Source of the DNA: a virus
Virus record (IMG/VR): IMGVR_UViG_3300034358_000004
Location: 1 to 41,572 of that record
DNA: 41,572 nucleotides
Reading direction: 5' to 3' (one strand)
A model generated the notes under the pieces. It searched no databases and had not been told where the DNA came from. It was given only the letters and a program-made list of their open reading frames with translations. Positions 1 through 7,629 of this stretch are shown piece after piece. Every line of letters starts with the position of its first letter. Positions within the stretch are counted from its first letter, which is position 1. The translations under genes were made by a program, and so were the position numbers.

Positions 1-127
1 CTCTGCCACGTCCTGAGACACGTACTGCGGCGCCGTCATCTGGAACTTGAGGCTACCGGCAGTGTAGTCACGAACGTGGTCGTGAGACATGCCACGGACT
101 ATGTTCAGCGGGAGCTTATCGCCCAGC
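1..127. repeat. Assembly overlap, left copy
   Basis: These 127 bases are identical to the last 127 bases of the window (41446-41572). They lie inside the large terminase gene and the gene reads in frame across the join. This marks a circularised contig with a k-mer-sized overlap, so the unique genome is 41445 bp. It is not evidence for the phage's real terminal repeat. Confidence 0.97.
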
Positions 128-1083
128 CGCATGACGACGATGTTGACAGGCTTGAGAGGGTAGCGCAGCGCATCGCTCAACTTGGTCGAGAGCATGTGCT
201 GCAACTGGAAGAAGGCCGGGCCTTGCTTCATCTCTTTGGACTGCAACGACTCTTCGTGCATGAGCTGCGGGTCGGTAGGCTGGCCCTGAGAGCCGTCGAG
301 GCCCCCGCCAGTCTGGAGGTCAGGGTCCAAGTCCATCGCGCCCCTGATGTACGGGGCGAGCGCGGAGCCGTAGTTCTCCATCTGGTCGGGAGTTGGATAA
401 CGGCCCGGCCAGACACGGACGGCGAAGCCCATCTGAGGCAGTTGGTTATAGATCGAGCTGTCTGTCTGCGGGGTGCCGAGGTAGATGATGCGACCAGCGG
501 CGTCTTGCACGATAGATGCAAAGTCGCGACAGTTCTGCATCAGTTGCTCACGCATTGTGGCAGTACGGGCCAGCTTGTACGATTCCACGTCATCCGCGAT
601 GAGCAGTGTTGCGCGCTTGCCCTGCAAGTTACCAGTGACGCCGGTACATGCAACGCTAGGCGACTTCTGCACACCACGGAGGTTGAAGTTGATGTCGAAC
701 GCCTCGACGGATTGCCGGTCGTTCTTGTTGACGTTGGGCCGCATGCACTCCAGAATGTCGGAGTTCATGATCAGCTTCACGATCAGCGTGGAGATTTCGT
801 TAGCCTGTCTGCCACCGGCAGACACGACGAGCACGGAACCTCGCGGGTGATGGATCAAGTACCAGATGGCGAACAGCGCGGTGATGGTGGTCTTTGCTTG
901 ACCCCGTTGCGCCTGTACCATCAAGTCCTTTGGCCCAAACTCAAGGAACTGCCCGATGTCGAGCTGCAACCCTGTAGTCTGGAAGCCCAGCACCTTCATC
1001 ATTACGATCAGGAACCGGGAGAAAGTCGGGAAGGTGCGCTGCAAGAGAAGCAGTTGCTTCTCCTCAGCGTTTAACTCCCTCAT
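1..1083 (-). CDS. terL: Terminase large subunit, N-terminal 361 residues (split by contig end)
   Basis: This is the ATPase half of the DNA-packaging motor, which docks on the portal and pumps DNA into the prohead. The ATG at 1083 overlaps the small-terminase stop as ATGA. Visible motifs are a Walker A (QRGQAKTT, residues about 59-66) and a Walker B (LLIADDVE, about 160-167). The frame is open to base 1, and base 1 continues in frame into base 41445 of the other end. The joined protein is 585 residues, almost exactly the 586 of T7 gp19. No Shine-Dalgarno is seen, so translation is probably coupled to the small terminase. The gene is complete in the circular molecule and is not a pseudogene. 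Confidence 0.96.
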   Translation of the reverse strand, partial: MRELNAEEKQLLLLQRTFPTFSRFLIVMMKVLGFQTTGLQLDIGQFLEFGPKDLMVQAQRGQAKTTITALFAIWYLIHHPRGSVLVVSAGGRQANEISTLIVKLIMNSDILECMRPNVNKNDRQSVEAFDINFNLRGVQKSPSVACTGVTGNLQGKRATLLIADDVESYKLARTATMREQLMQNCRDFASIVQDAAGRIIYLGTPQTDSSIYNQLPQMGFAVRVWPGRYPTPDQMENYGSALAPYIRGAMDLDPDLQTGGGLDGSQGQPTDPQLMHEESLQSKEMKQGPAFFQLQHMLSTKLSDALRYPLKPVNIVVMRLGDKLPLNIVRGMSHDHVRDYTAGSLKFQMTAPQYVSQDVAE

Positions 1084-1385
1084 TGCAGACGCATCGGGGA
1101 GGTTTCAAAGTCGTCGAAGATGGCTTGCATCTCTTCCGCCGAAACTGTACCCTCAGTGGCCCGAGCCAGCCCAGCGCTCAGTGCCTTCACGTCAGCAGCA
1201 CCGTCCGGGTCTGCTTGAATGTTGTTGTCCTTGAGGAATGCGCGGAGCACAGCGGCTTCCGCAGCAGTCATGGGGATGTCGTACTCCTCCCCTTTCTCGT
1301 CCTTACCAGTCCGGGTCATGCAGTCCATGAGATATTGTGCAAACATCTCATGGAGCCGACCCATAGTCTTCTCAGAAGCGGCCAT
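1080..1385 (-). CDS. terS: Terminase small subunit
   Basis: A 101-residue, mostly helical, acidic protein immediately before the large terminase, overlapping it as ATGA (1080-1083). Its own ATG overlaps the holin stop as TAATG. Size and place match T7 gp18 (about 89 residues), which recognises the concatemer and regulates the large subunit. The sequence has a helical N-terminus (MAASEKTMGRLHEMFAQYL) and an acidic C-terminal stretch (EEMQAIFDDFE). No catalytic motif is expected. The assignment rests on length, charge and context rather than a recognised motif. Confidence 0.85.
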   Translation of the reverse strand: MAASEKTMGRLHEMFAQYLMDCMTRTGKDEKGEEYDIPMTAAEAAVLRAFLKDNNIQADPDGAADVKALSAGLARATEGTVSAEEMQAIFDDFETSPMRLQ

Positions 1386-1561
1386 TATACTTTGTCCTTC
1401 ATCAGTTTATCTCTTACGAAAACGTAGAGTTGGAGTGCCGTCAGAGCTGCGGACATCAGGAGTACCGCCGTAGGCAGGGCACCGATGAACCAGTTCGACA
1501 GTCCCACAGCCCATGCCTGCAAGGCAACCACAGCACCTTGCAGCCCCGACGACTTGTCCAT
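1385..1561 (-). CDS. Small membrane protein, probable holin (gp17.5-like)
   Basis: A 58-residue ORF between the tail spike and the small terminase, the exact place of the T7 holin gene 17.5. The start ATG at 1561 has a good Shine-Dalgarno (AGGAG, 6-7 bases upstream) and the stop overlaps the next ATG (TAATG). A hydrophobic segment at residues about 25-48 (including FIGALPTAVLLMSAALTALQ) would cross the membrane once or twice. A charged tail (VRDKLMKDKV) follows, as in small holins. Holins permeabilise the inner membrane at lysis time. The endolysin here carries its own membrane anchor, so a small-hole pinholin role is possible. Function is inferred from position, size and topology. Confidence 0.75.
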   Translation of the reverse strand: MDKSSGLQGAVVALQAWAVGLSNWFIGALPTAVLLMSAALTALQLYVFVRDKLMKDKV

Positions 1562-1577
1562 TCTTAACTCCTAGTGA

Positions 1578-3857
1578 TTAGAACTTGGTTACTTTGACCA
1601 GAATGTTACCTCCGGTGAGCGGGACGGATGCCCCAGTGTTGTTTTCCAGACGCACAGTCACCATACCCGGTGCGGACACCCAGCCTCGGATCTCCACGCC
1701 CTGTGTGCCTGCCGAGTAGATTGCCTCGACCTGCATGCCCAGCTTAGCACCAGCAACTGCGAAGGACTCGCCGGTTGCAGCGCCCACAGACAACGTGGCA
1801 GCGTAGACCAGAGTACCACGGATAGTCGGCAAGCTGTTACGCTGGCCGCTGTCGCTGATAACTGGCAGTGCGCCGTAGAAGGTGTTGAGGTCGTCAACCA
1901 CAGCGTCGTTTGCAGTAGAGCCAAACGAGATATGGTCCACGGCACCCTTCTGGATGTCGTTCTGCGAGACGTGCGCGAAGGTAGTTGTGCCGGTGAAGGC
2001 GACGGTGGTTGCTACCAGACCGGGGTTAGCCGGTGCAGCCGCAGCGCCGTTGTTGGCATTGATGGTGTTGCCCACCAAGCTCGGCTTGAAGCAGTTGTAG
2101 ATCAGGACGCCCGCACCGTAGATGCCAGTGTAGCCCGACAGGTAGCCCGGATGCTCCAGTTGGCAGTCGCGGATCGCCGGCTCCTCCACACTCAGCAGCG
2201 CAATCAAGCCACCGTGAGTCGTGATGTTGTTGTCGTCGAGGTTCATCTGGCGAGCGCCTGCCACGCCTGTCATCTCGATGCCGCAGAACTTGCCGTAGAT
2301 CTTGTTGTGCGAGAAGTTCAGGCTGTCGCCGACGTTGACGCCGAGGACGCTGTTCACGATGGTGTTGTACATGAACTGGCAAGTGAAGAAGCCGTCCACG
2401 TTACCCACGCTGTTATCGAGGAACAGACCTTGCGCACCGAAGTCACCGAGGTACATGCCCCACACTTGGCTATCTGCGAAGAAGCAGACGGTGCCAGAAC
2501 CAGCAGCCTGCAACTGGATACGCAGCCCGTGTTGACCGCCGCCAGCTACTGCTGGGACGATACCGAAGTTGCGCCAGTGGTAGTCAGTGTTGGACAGGCC
2601 GAACGGTGGAGTAGCTACCCATGCATCGCCAGCACCCGTGTAGATGATACCGGACACGTACTTGCCGTTGCCCTGAACAGTCAGACGCTTGGTCTGGTTG
2701 ATCGTGGCAGTACAGCGGTATCGGTGCGGGAGAGACAGGAACCCGCCGTTGTCCTGTGCGTAGTTCACGGCGGCTTGAACAGCAGCAGTGTCATCCGCCA
2801 CGCCGTCACCGACAGCACCGAACGATGCAGGGGTGAGCGCCACCAGAGACATCAGGGCGTCGAGGTTGGATTGCAGGGTAGCAAAGCCAGTGGTCCCGAT
2901 CAGTGTCGCGCCAGAGGCTGCACGGATAGACGCACGGAGTACGGAATCCCCGACCTCTACAAGCAGGTTGGCGTCAGTTGCCCATGTCCCAGTCAGTGTG
3001 ACGGGGAAGTTGGCAGGGACGCGAGCACGATACACCAGCCCATCGTAGTCCACCAGATGGCGGGCACTCGGGACATTCAGCGGCGAGCCGGGAACATACG
3101 GCAGGTGAGTGGCGATATAGCCTGTCTGCGAAGACTCGATCAGATCGTCGAGCACCTTGCCGACAGCAAAGCCGTCATAGCCAACCATGTCAGCGCCGCT
3201 GTTGAGGCCGAGGCGCAGCTCCAGATCGGTGGCCGAGCCAGAGGCCGGCAGCACTGCGATTGGGTTGCCGGCGCTGTCGAAGGACAGGAGCCGACCTACA
3301 CGCTGGACGATAGACGGCAGCTCATTCACTGGACCTTCCGGTACGCGGAGAGCGTGACGAAGCTGGTTCAGGTTGACTGCATCACCGTCGTCGAGGCCGG
3401 GAGCCAGATTCACAATGCGGCGATTTACCACATCGTAGTTGTCTGCCTTGTCGAGCACCATGTTGTTGCTGGCGACGTCCTGCGTTTCCTGTGCAACGAA
3501 GATGGCTTGACGGTTGGCCAAGTCCAAATCGAACTCGCTGACGGTCTGCCGATCACGGTAGTCCACCAGCGGGAAGCGAATCTCTGTCTCGCGGTAGATC
3601 TTCACCTGTCGGCCAGCGGCAATTGGCGGGCCGACGATGTTGGCGCGGGTAGGCAGCAGCGGGTCGATTGTTACCAATCGGACAGCAGCCTGCGCAGCAC
3701 CTTCTGCATCACGGTACAGCTCCAACGCCTTGACGTCTTCCGGGTACAGATACGGGACTGTGCCCGACTCGGAGTCAGGGTTGACACCGGTGAAACTGAA
3801 ATCCCATGCAGTCGTTACGCCGTCTGCTAGGAAGATGTTGGTAGCCAGATAGGCCAT
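1578..3857 (-). CDS. Tail spike / tail fibre with beta-helix, possible depolymerase
   Basis: A 759-residue receptor-binding protein. Residues about 1-130 resemble the T7 gp17 N-terminal tail-attachment domain: FLADGVTTAWDFSF, then RFPLVDYRDR and a helix ending VAQETQD. From about residue 344 a GAVGDGVADDTAAVQAA motif opens a right-handed beta-helix of the pectate-lyase-like fold, running to roughly residue 680. A compact beta-rich C-terminal domain ends LVKVTKF. Such spikes often bind or cleave capsule or O-antigen; no catalytic residues can be named here. A phage promoter and a small hairpin precede the gene. The ribosome-binding site (AGGGAT) is moderate. Confidence 0.9.
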   Translation of the reverse strand: MAYLATNIFLADGVTTAWDFSFTGVNPDSESGTVPYLYPEDVKALELYRDAEGAAQAAVRLVTIDPLLPTRANIVGPPIAAGRQVKIYRETEIRFPLVDYRDRQTVSEFDLDLANRQAIFVAQETQDVASNNMVLDKADNYDVVNRRIVNLAPGLDDGDAVNLNQLRHALRVPEGPVNELPSIVQRVGRLLSFDSAGNPIAVLPASGSATDLELRLGLNSGADMVGYDGFAVGKVLDDLIESSQTGYIATHLPYVPGSPLNVPSARHLVDYDGLVYRARVPANFPVTLTGTWATDANLLVEVGDSVLRASIRAASGATLIGTTGFATLQSNLDALMSLVALTPASFGAVGDGVADDTAAVQAAVNYAQDNGGFLSLPHRYRCTATINQTKRLTVQGNGKYVSGIIYTGAGDAWVATPPFGLSNTDYHWRNFGIVPAVAGGGQHGLRIQLQAAGSGTVCFFADSQVWGMYLGDFGAQGLFLDNSVGNVDGFFTCQFMYNTIVNSVLGVNVGDSLNFSHNKIYGKFCGIEMTGVAGARQMNLDDNNITTHGGLIALLSVEEPAIRDCQLEHPGYLSGYTGIYGAGVLIYNCFKPSLVGNTINANNGAAAAPANPGLVATTVAFTGTTTFAHVSQNDIQKGAVDHISFGSTANDAVVDDLNTFYGALPVISDSGQRNSLPTIRGTLVYAATLSVGAATGESFAVAGAKLGMQVEAIYSAGTQGVEIRGWVSAPGMVTVRLENNTGASVPLTGGNILVKVTKF

Positions 3858-3870
3858 AGAGGTATCCCTA

Positions 3871-3886
3871 GTGGCCCGGAGGCCAC
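3871..3886 (-). promoter_or_regulatory. 5' leader hairpin of the tail-spike transcript
   Basis: On the minus strand GTGGCC-TCCG-GGCCAC forms a perfect 6-bp stem with a UNCG-class loop closed by C-G, which is an unusually stable tetraloop. It lies between the phage promoter at 3898-3922 and the spike start codon. A hairpin in the leader of a phage-polymerase transcript commonly protects mRNA, as in the T7 gene 10 leader. It lacks a U-tract, so it is not a terminator. Confidence 0.6.
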
Positions 3887-3897
3887 ATAAATGGTTC

Positions 3898-3922
3898 GTA
3901 GTCTATAAGTGCCCAATTGATT
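3898..3922 (-). promoter_or_regulatory. Phage RNA polymerase promoter before the tail spike
   Basis: The minus strand reads AATCAATTGGGCACTTATA followed by GACTAC. This is one of five near-identical copies in the genome, all in the minus orientation and all intergenic or touching a stop codon. The CACTTATAG core resembles the CACTATAG of T7 and SP6 promoters. The upstream flank makes a palindrome, GTGCCCAA...TTGGGCAC (3910-3929). It would drive the spike, holin and terminase genes late. Confidence 0.85.
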
Positions 3923-3934
3923 TGGGCACCTACG

Positions 3935-6900
3935 TTAGTCGGCCAGTGTGTTCACGACCGGGGTGATGAATGGCAGGTTGCCGCCCGGCAGCATGCGAAT
4001 GGCCTCGCGAGGGTCTTTGTTCTTGATCACTTTACCAGCAGACTCAACGTACCCAAGGGAAGGGATATTGCCCAGTACAGAACCACTGCCGCCACGTACA
4101 CCAGAAGCCTCGTAGCCCAGTACAGTAGCGCCGGCATCGAGTACATCACCAGACAGACCGCTGATAGAAGTGTAATTGAGGACAGCACGCGCCAGCATAG
4201 CCGGATGAAGCTGCGTTTCAAGATATTCAGCACTGTTCTCTCTCCCAGTAGCATTGATCGCAACCCGACTTAGGTGGATCGGCAGCGCGAACGCCATCTG
4301 CCCCATCAGCAGGCCGAAAGCTTTGGCTGTACCAACGTCGGAGCGCTGTCGTGTCCACTGTTTCTCCATAGAAGTCAAGGTGAATGAGCGGAACTGAACC
4401 ATCATTCGAAGTAGATCGTTGTGTGCCCACTTACCTGTTTCTCCAATGTACGTTCCCTGAATGATCTGCTTCCCGCCACGGTGTACGGCCTGCACAAACT
4501 CTGCGGCAGCGCCATGATCCGTAGCTCGGGTGAGGTTTAGTGTGGCAAGATTGCCGGCTTCGTCGAATGTTGCGATGTTCGGCAGGTCTGCCCGGAGGCG
4601 TGCTGCCAGATCCGCGCTCAAACCCATAGAGGTCAGCGCGGCGTTCTCTTCGCCAGTGTTGATGTAGCGAAGGGACTTGTGCACGATCTGCTCACTGATG
4701 CCGCGCACCTGCGCAGCGTGGACCATGTGCCAGCCAGACATCCAAGGCAGGGCGTTGCTGCCGGCCCGGACCATGCGGTCGAAGGCGTTGAGCGAGTCTC
4801 GGCCATAGACCTTGATGTCGTTCGGCTCCTGAAACGGGAAGATGACCCGGTGATCCTGACCCAGCGGCCCGCCGATCTGCTCGATGGAGCTGAGCAGTTC
4901 CGACTTCTCGCCCTTGGCCACCTGAGCAATGAGGCGTGGCATAGACGCCACCTGCTTTAGTGCCCCGGTGACGCCGAGCAGAGCCACGCTGTTGGCCATC
5001 TCAGCGAACTGAGTGAAGGCCATGCCGCCGAGACGGCTTGCAGCAGTCAGCATGCGGAGGTTGCCGAGGTGCTTGTTACCTGTGCCATCCATTGGGCGAC
5101 CGAAGAACTCAGCAGCGATCTGGTCGAAGGACTCCATCTCTGCCACAGTAGCCCGGCGACCGTCTGGACCGTACTCCAAGGACTTGCGCAGCACCTTCAT
5201 GCCCTGATCACCATGCACTCCGTACTGTGTCAGAGCGACATCGCCCGATACACGGCGAGAGTATTGCAGGTAGAGACTCGCTTGATCCGTCTCAAATGCG
5301 TGCATAAGAGAGAAGCTAGTTCCGTCCGGGAGGTCAACGGTTTCGGAGAGATCAAGATCCAGCCGCTTCTTGGTATGACTCGCACCACCACGGGCAAACC
5401 GGCCCATCGCTTTCTCGATGTCTGCTTCGCCCACGGACATGGATCGAAGGACATCGCGAAGGACTGAGGCAGCCTCCGGCGAAGCGAGGTTAGCTGGAAC
5501 AGCAGTACCGCCATAGGCTCCAGTTCTCGCCCGTTCCACGTACCTCGTCGCGATTTGGCGTGCAAATTGGACATCATCCCACCCAACTTGTAGCTGCTCT
5601 GCCAGCTTATTGCTGAGGGCTTTGATTTCCGCATTGGTTGCTCCCATTACCCAGCTCTGCGAGAGAGCCCGATGCACGTACCCGATTGATGTGTCACCTA
5701 AGCGCTGTGCGCCGATGGTGCCGATGGTCTGCTGGTCCTTACGCATGGCGTTGTAGCCTTCGTCGAGGTAGTCGCCTGCGCGACGGACCTGCGGATCCGC
5801 TTCTGAGTTGACGCCCAGCCGGCGATTCTCACGATCTGCTGCTACCAGACGGTCGAAGTCGCTGCGATGCTTGCTGCCGATCACGTCCTTGTAGCGGGAG
5901 CCGCCATTCACCTTGCGCCACTGTGCATACGCATCCTCATAGCCCACCAAGTGCTCCAGATACTGGCGCTCTCGCATGGTTTTAGTGATGGCTGCGGTGC
6001 GTCGGCGACCACTGGCGCCCGTTGTGGACTCCAGCAGCGTGCCGGCGATCATGCGGGCTACAGGGTTCTGGCTCCGGGCCAGATTCAGGCCGCTCGATGC
6101 CAACCACGGCACTCGGGCTAGGATAGAGTCAGCTCGCACAGTGTCCAGTGGGTTGGCTGCTGACCATGCCTCTGCTCGCGCTGCCAGTTCGCCCAGCATC
6201 TTACGCTCTGTGCCGTCCTCGACCGTGTTCATGTTGATGCCCCAGCGATCCGACACCTCAGTGCGGGTAGCCGCTGGCAGCATCACCTCGTCCAGCATAG
6301 GGAGCGTACCATCCTCACGCACAGCGAGGTCGAAGGTAGGGAAGAAGCGGTCCTGTTCCGGCACTTCCGAGTGCGCGATGCGGGTCACTTGATCCGCCTG
6401 CTCCTGCATGATGTCGTCTGCCGCCCTGCTGATGTCGTCAGGGGTAGCGCCCTCGCCTGCACGGGCCTGCGCCTGTGTGTACAGGTCCATGTTCTGCTCT
6501 TGAGCACGGGCATTGATGTCCTCTGCTGCCGAGCGTGCGGCTGCCGGTGCATCATCTGGTGCCGTTGTGCCATCCTGTGTGCGTGTGGCCTTGTTGCCGG
6601 CCCGCAGTGCGTGAATCCCTGCACCAAACACGGCACCGAAGCCCGCAGATATCAGGTAGTCGGAGTAGGTGACGTGCTGCCCTGCTGCATCGAGCGTGGC
6701 CTCGTACAGGACGTTGCCGGCAACACCCTCAGCTACGTTACGGGCAAGAGAAGTCGGTGCGCGAGCGGCCTGAGAGGCGCCCATGCTGAGCACCTGTGCC
6801 CCTTCGCGGATCGTCAGCCCTGCCAGAGCCTGTGTCTGGTACGCCTTGATGCCCACGCTGGTCAATTGTGCCACCTTACCCACGCCCAGCCCGGCCAGAA

Positions 6901-7570
6901 TGCCCACAGGGTCGAGCAAGCCACCGGTCAGGGATGAGGCCACAGCCATTGCAGTGCCGTGAGCACCGATGACAGCGTAACGTTCATCCTTGGCGCGCAG
7001 CTCGGTCAGCTTCTGGTTCAGATCAGCCTCCGATGTAGACTCCCGCAGCCACTGCCGGTCTGACTCAGGACGCCCGGCCTCTGCCTTGTCCCGCACCGAC
7101 ATGTAGTCGAAGTTCGGGTCAATGGTTTCGTCAGGACGGTCGAGCAGCCGCAGCATTGCCGGGATGGCGGTCATCTCTGTGAAGGCAGCGCCGATCTGGT
7201 TGCTGAATGACGTGACCTGTGCGCGGTCAGCCTTGAGTTCCTGACCCTCTTGTGCCTTGGCCATGCCTGCGGCAACGTCTACGATCTGCCCGTCACCTGC
7301 CAGCCCTGCCTTGATGGCATTGACCGACACATCGAGCTGAGCGCCAGAGGCTGCTTCGCGGATAGCGACTGCGTTGGCCATAGCCTCCTGCTGCGATGCC
7401 CCTGTGAGGGTCGATGCGAACATGCTGGCCGTCTGTGCGTCTTCTACTGCTGCCTTCTCCAGTGGAGTTGGCTTGCTTGCCACGTCAGCAGCCTTAGCTA
7501 CTTGACGGTCTGTCTTGCGTTGCTCGATGTCTGCCTTGATGTCGGCAGGCTTGGTGTTCATTAAGTCCAT
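3935..7570 (-). CDS. Internal virion / DNA-ejection protein (gp16-like), 1211 residues
   Basis: The largest protein in the genome, in the place of T7 gp16 at the end of the internal-core block. I choose ATG 7570 (MDLMNTKPADIK), which has AGGAG 8 bases upstream; the frame is open back to 7621 without a better site. Long helical, Ala/Gln-rich stretches occur throughout. A C-terminal hydrophobic region (GLLMGQMAFALPIHLS) precedes the end at PFITPVVNTLAD. The gp16 family ejects ahead of the DNA and spans the cell envelope. I do not see the lytic-transglycosylase motif (ES...GAxGLMQ type) that T7 gp16 carries near its N-terminus. Confidence 0.85.
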   Translation of the reverse strand: MDLMNTKPADIKADIEQRKTDRQVAKAADVASKPTPLEKAAVEDAQTASMFASTLTGASQQEAMANAVAIREAASGAQLDVSVNAIKAGLAGDGQIVDVAAGMAKAQEGQELKADRAQVTSFSNQIGAAFTEMTAIPAMLRLLDRPDETIDPNFDYMSVRDKAEAGRPESDRQWLRESTSEADLNQKLTELRAKDERYAVIGAHGTAMAVASSLTGGLLDPVGILAGLGVGKVAQLTSVGIKAYQTQALAGLTIREGAQVLSMGASQAARAPTSLARNVAEGVAGNVLYEATLDAAGQHVTYSDYLISAGFGAVFGAGIHALRAGNKATRTQDGTTAPDDAPAAARSAAEDINARAQEQNMDLYTQAQARAGEGATPDDISRAADDIMQEQADQVTRIAHSEVPEQDRFFPTFDLAVREDGTLPMLDEVMLPAATRTEVSDRWGINMNTVEDGTERKMLGELAARAEAWSAANPLDTVRADSILARVPWLASSGLNLARSQNPVARMIAGTLLESTTGASGRRRTAAITKTMRERQYLEHLVGYEDAYAQWRKVNGGSRYKDVIGSKHRSDFDRLVAADRENRRLGVNSEADPQVRRAGDYLDEGYNAMRKDQQTIGTIGAQRLGDTSIGYVHRALSQSWVMGATNAEIKALSNKLAEQLQVGWDDVQFARQIATRYVERARTGAYGGTAVPANLASPEAASVLRDVLRSMSVGEADIEKAMGRFARGGASHTKKRLDLDLSETVDLPDGTSFSLMHAFETDQASLYLQYSRRVSGDVALTQYGVHGDQGMKVLRKSLEYGPDGRRATVAEMESFDQIAAEFFGRPMDGTGNKHLGNLRMLTAASRLGGMAFTQFAEMANSVALLGVTGALKQVASMPRLIAQVAKGEKSELLSSIEQIGGPLGQDHRVIFPFQEPNDIKVYGRDSLNAFDRMVRAGSNALPWMSGWHMVHAAQVRGISEQIVHKSLRYINTGEENAALTSMGLSADLAARLRADLPNIATFDEAGNLATLNLTRATDHGAAAEFVQAVHRGGKQIIQGTYIGETGKWAHNDLLRMMVQFRSFTLTSMEKQWTRQRSDVGTAKAFGLLMGQMAFALPIHLSRVAINATGRENSAEYLETQLHPAMLARAVLNYTSISGLSGDVLDAGATVLGYEASGVRGGSGSVLGNIPSLGYVESAGKVIKNKDPREAIRMLPGGNLPFITPVVNTLAD

Positions 7571-7599
7571 GTTGCATCTCCTGCTGAGTAAGTTTGGCA

Positions 7600-7621
7600 T
7601 TGCACACCCGAAGATGTGCAA
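7600..7621 (-). promoter_or_regulatory. UUCG-capped intergenic hairpin
   Basis: The minus strand TTGCACATC-TTCG-GGTGTGCAA folds into a 9-bp stem with one G-U pair and the exceptionally stable C(UUCG)G tetraloop. It sits in the 59-bp gap between the gp15-like stop and the gp16-like start. No U-tract follows, so a transcript-stabilising or processing role is more likely than termination. Confidence 0.6.
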
Positions 7622-7629
7622 TACCCAAG

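Noticed and set aside
1-127. Terminal identity taken as the phage's direct terminal repeat
   Set aside because: It lies in the middle of the terminase gene and equals a common assembler k-mer size. T7-like repeats lie outside coding genes near the early promoters.
1932-3830. Plus-strand ORF of 632 codons opposite the tail spike
   Set aside because: It lies wholly antisense to a well-supported gene, has no ribosome-binding site or family features, and its His/Arg/Val-rich composition is that of a reverse-frame shadow in GC-rich DNA.
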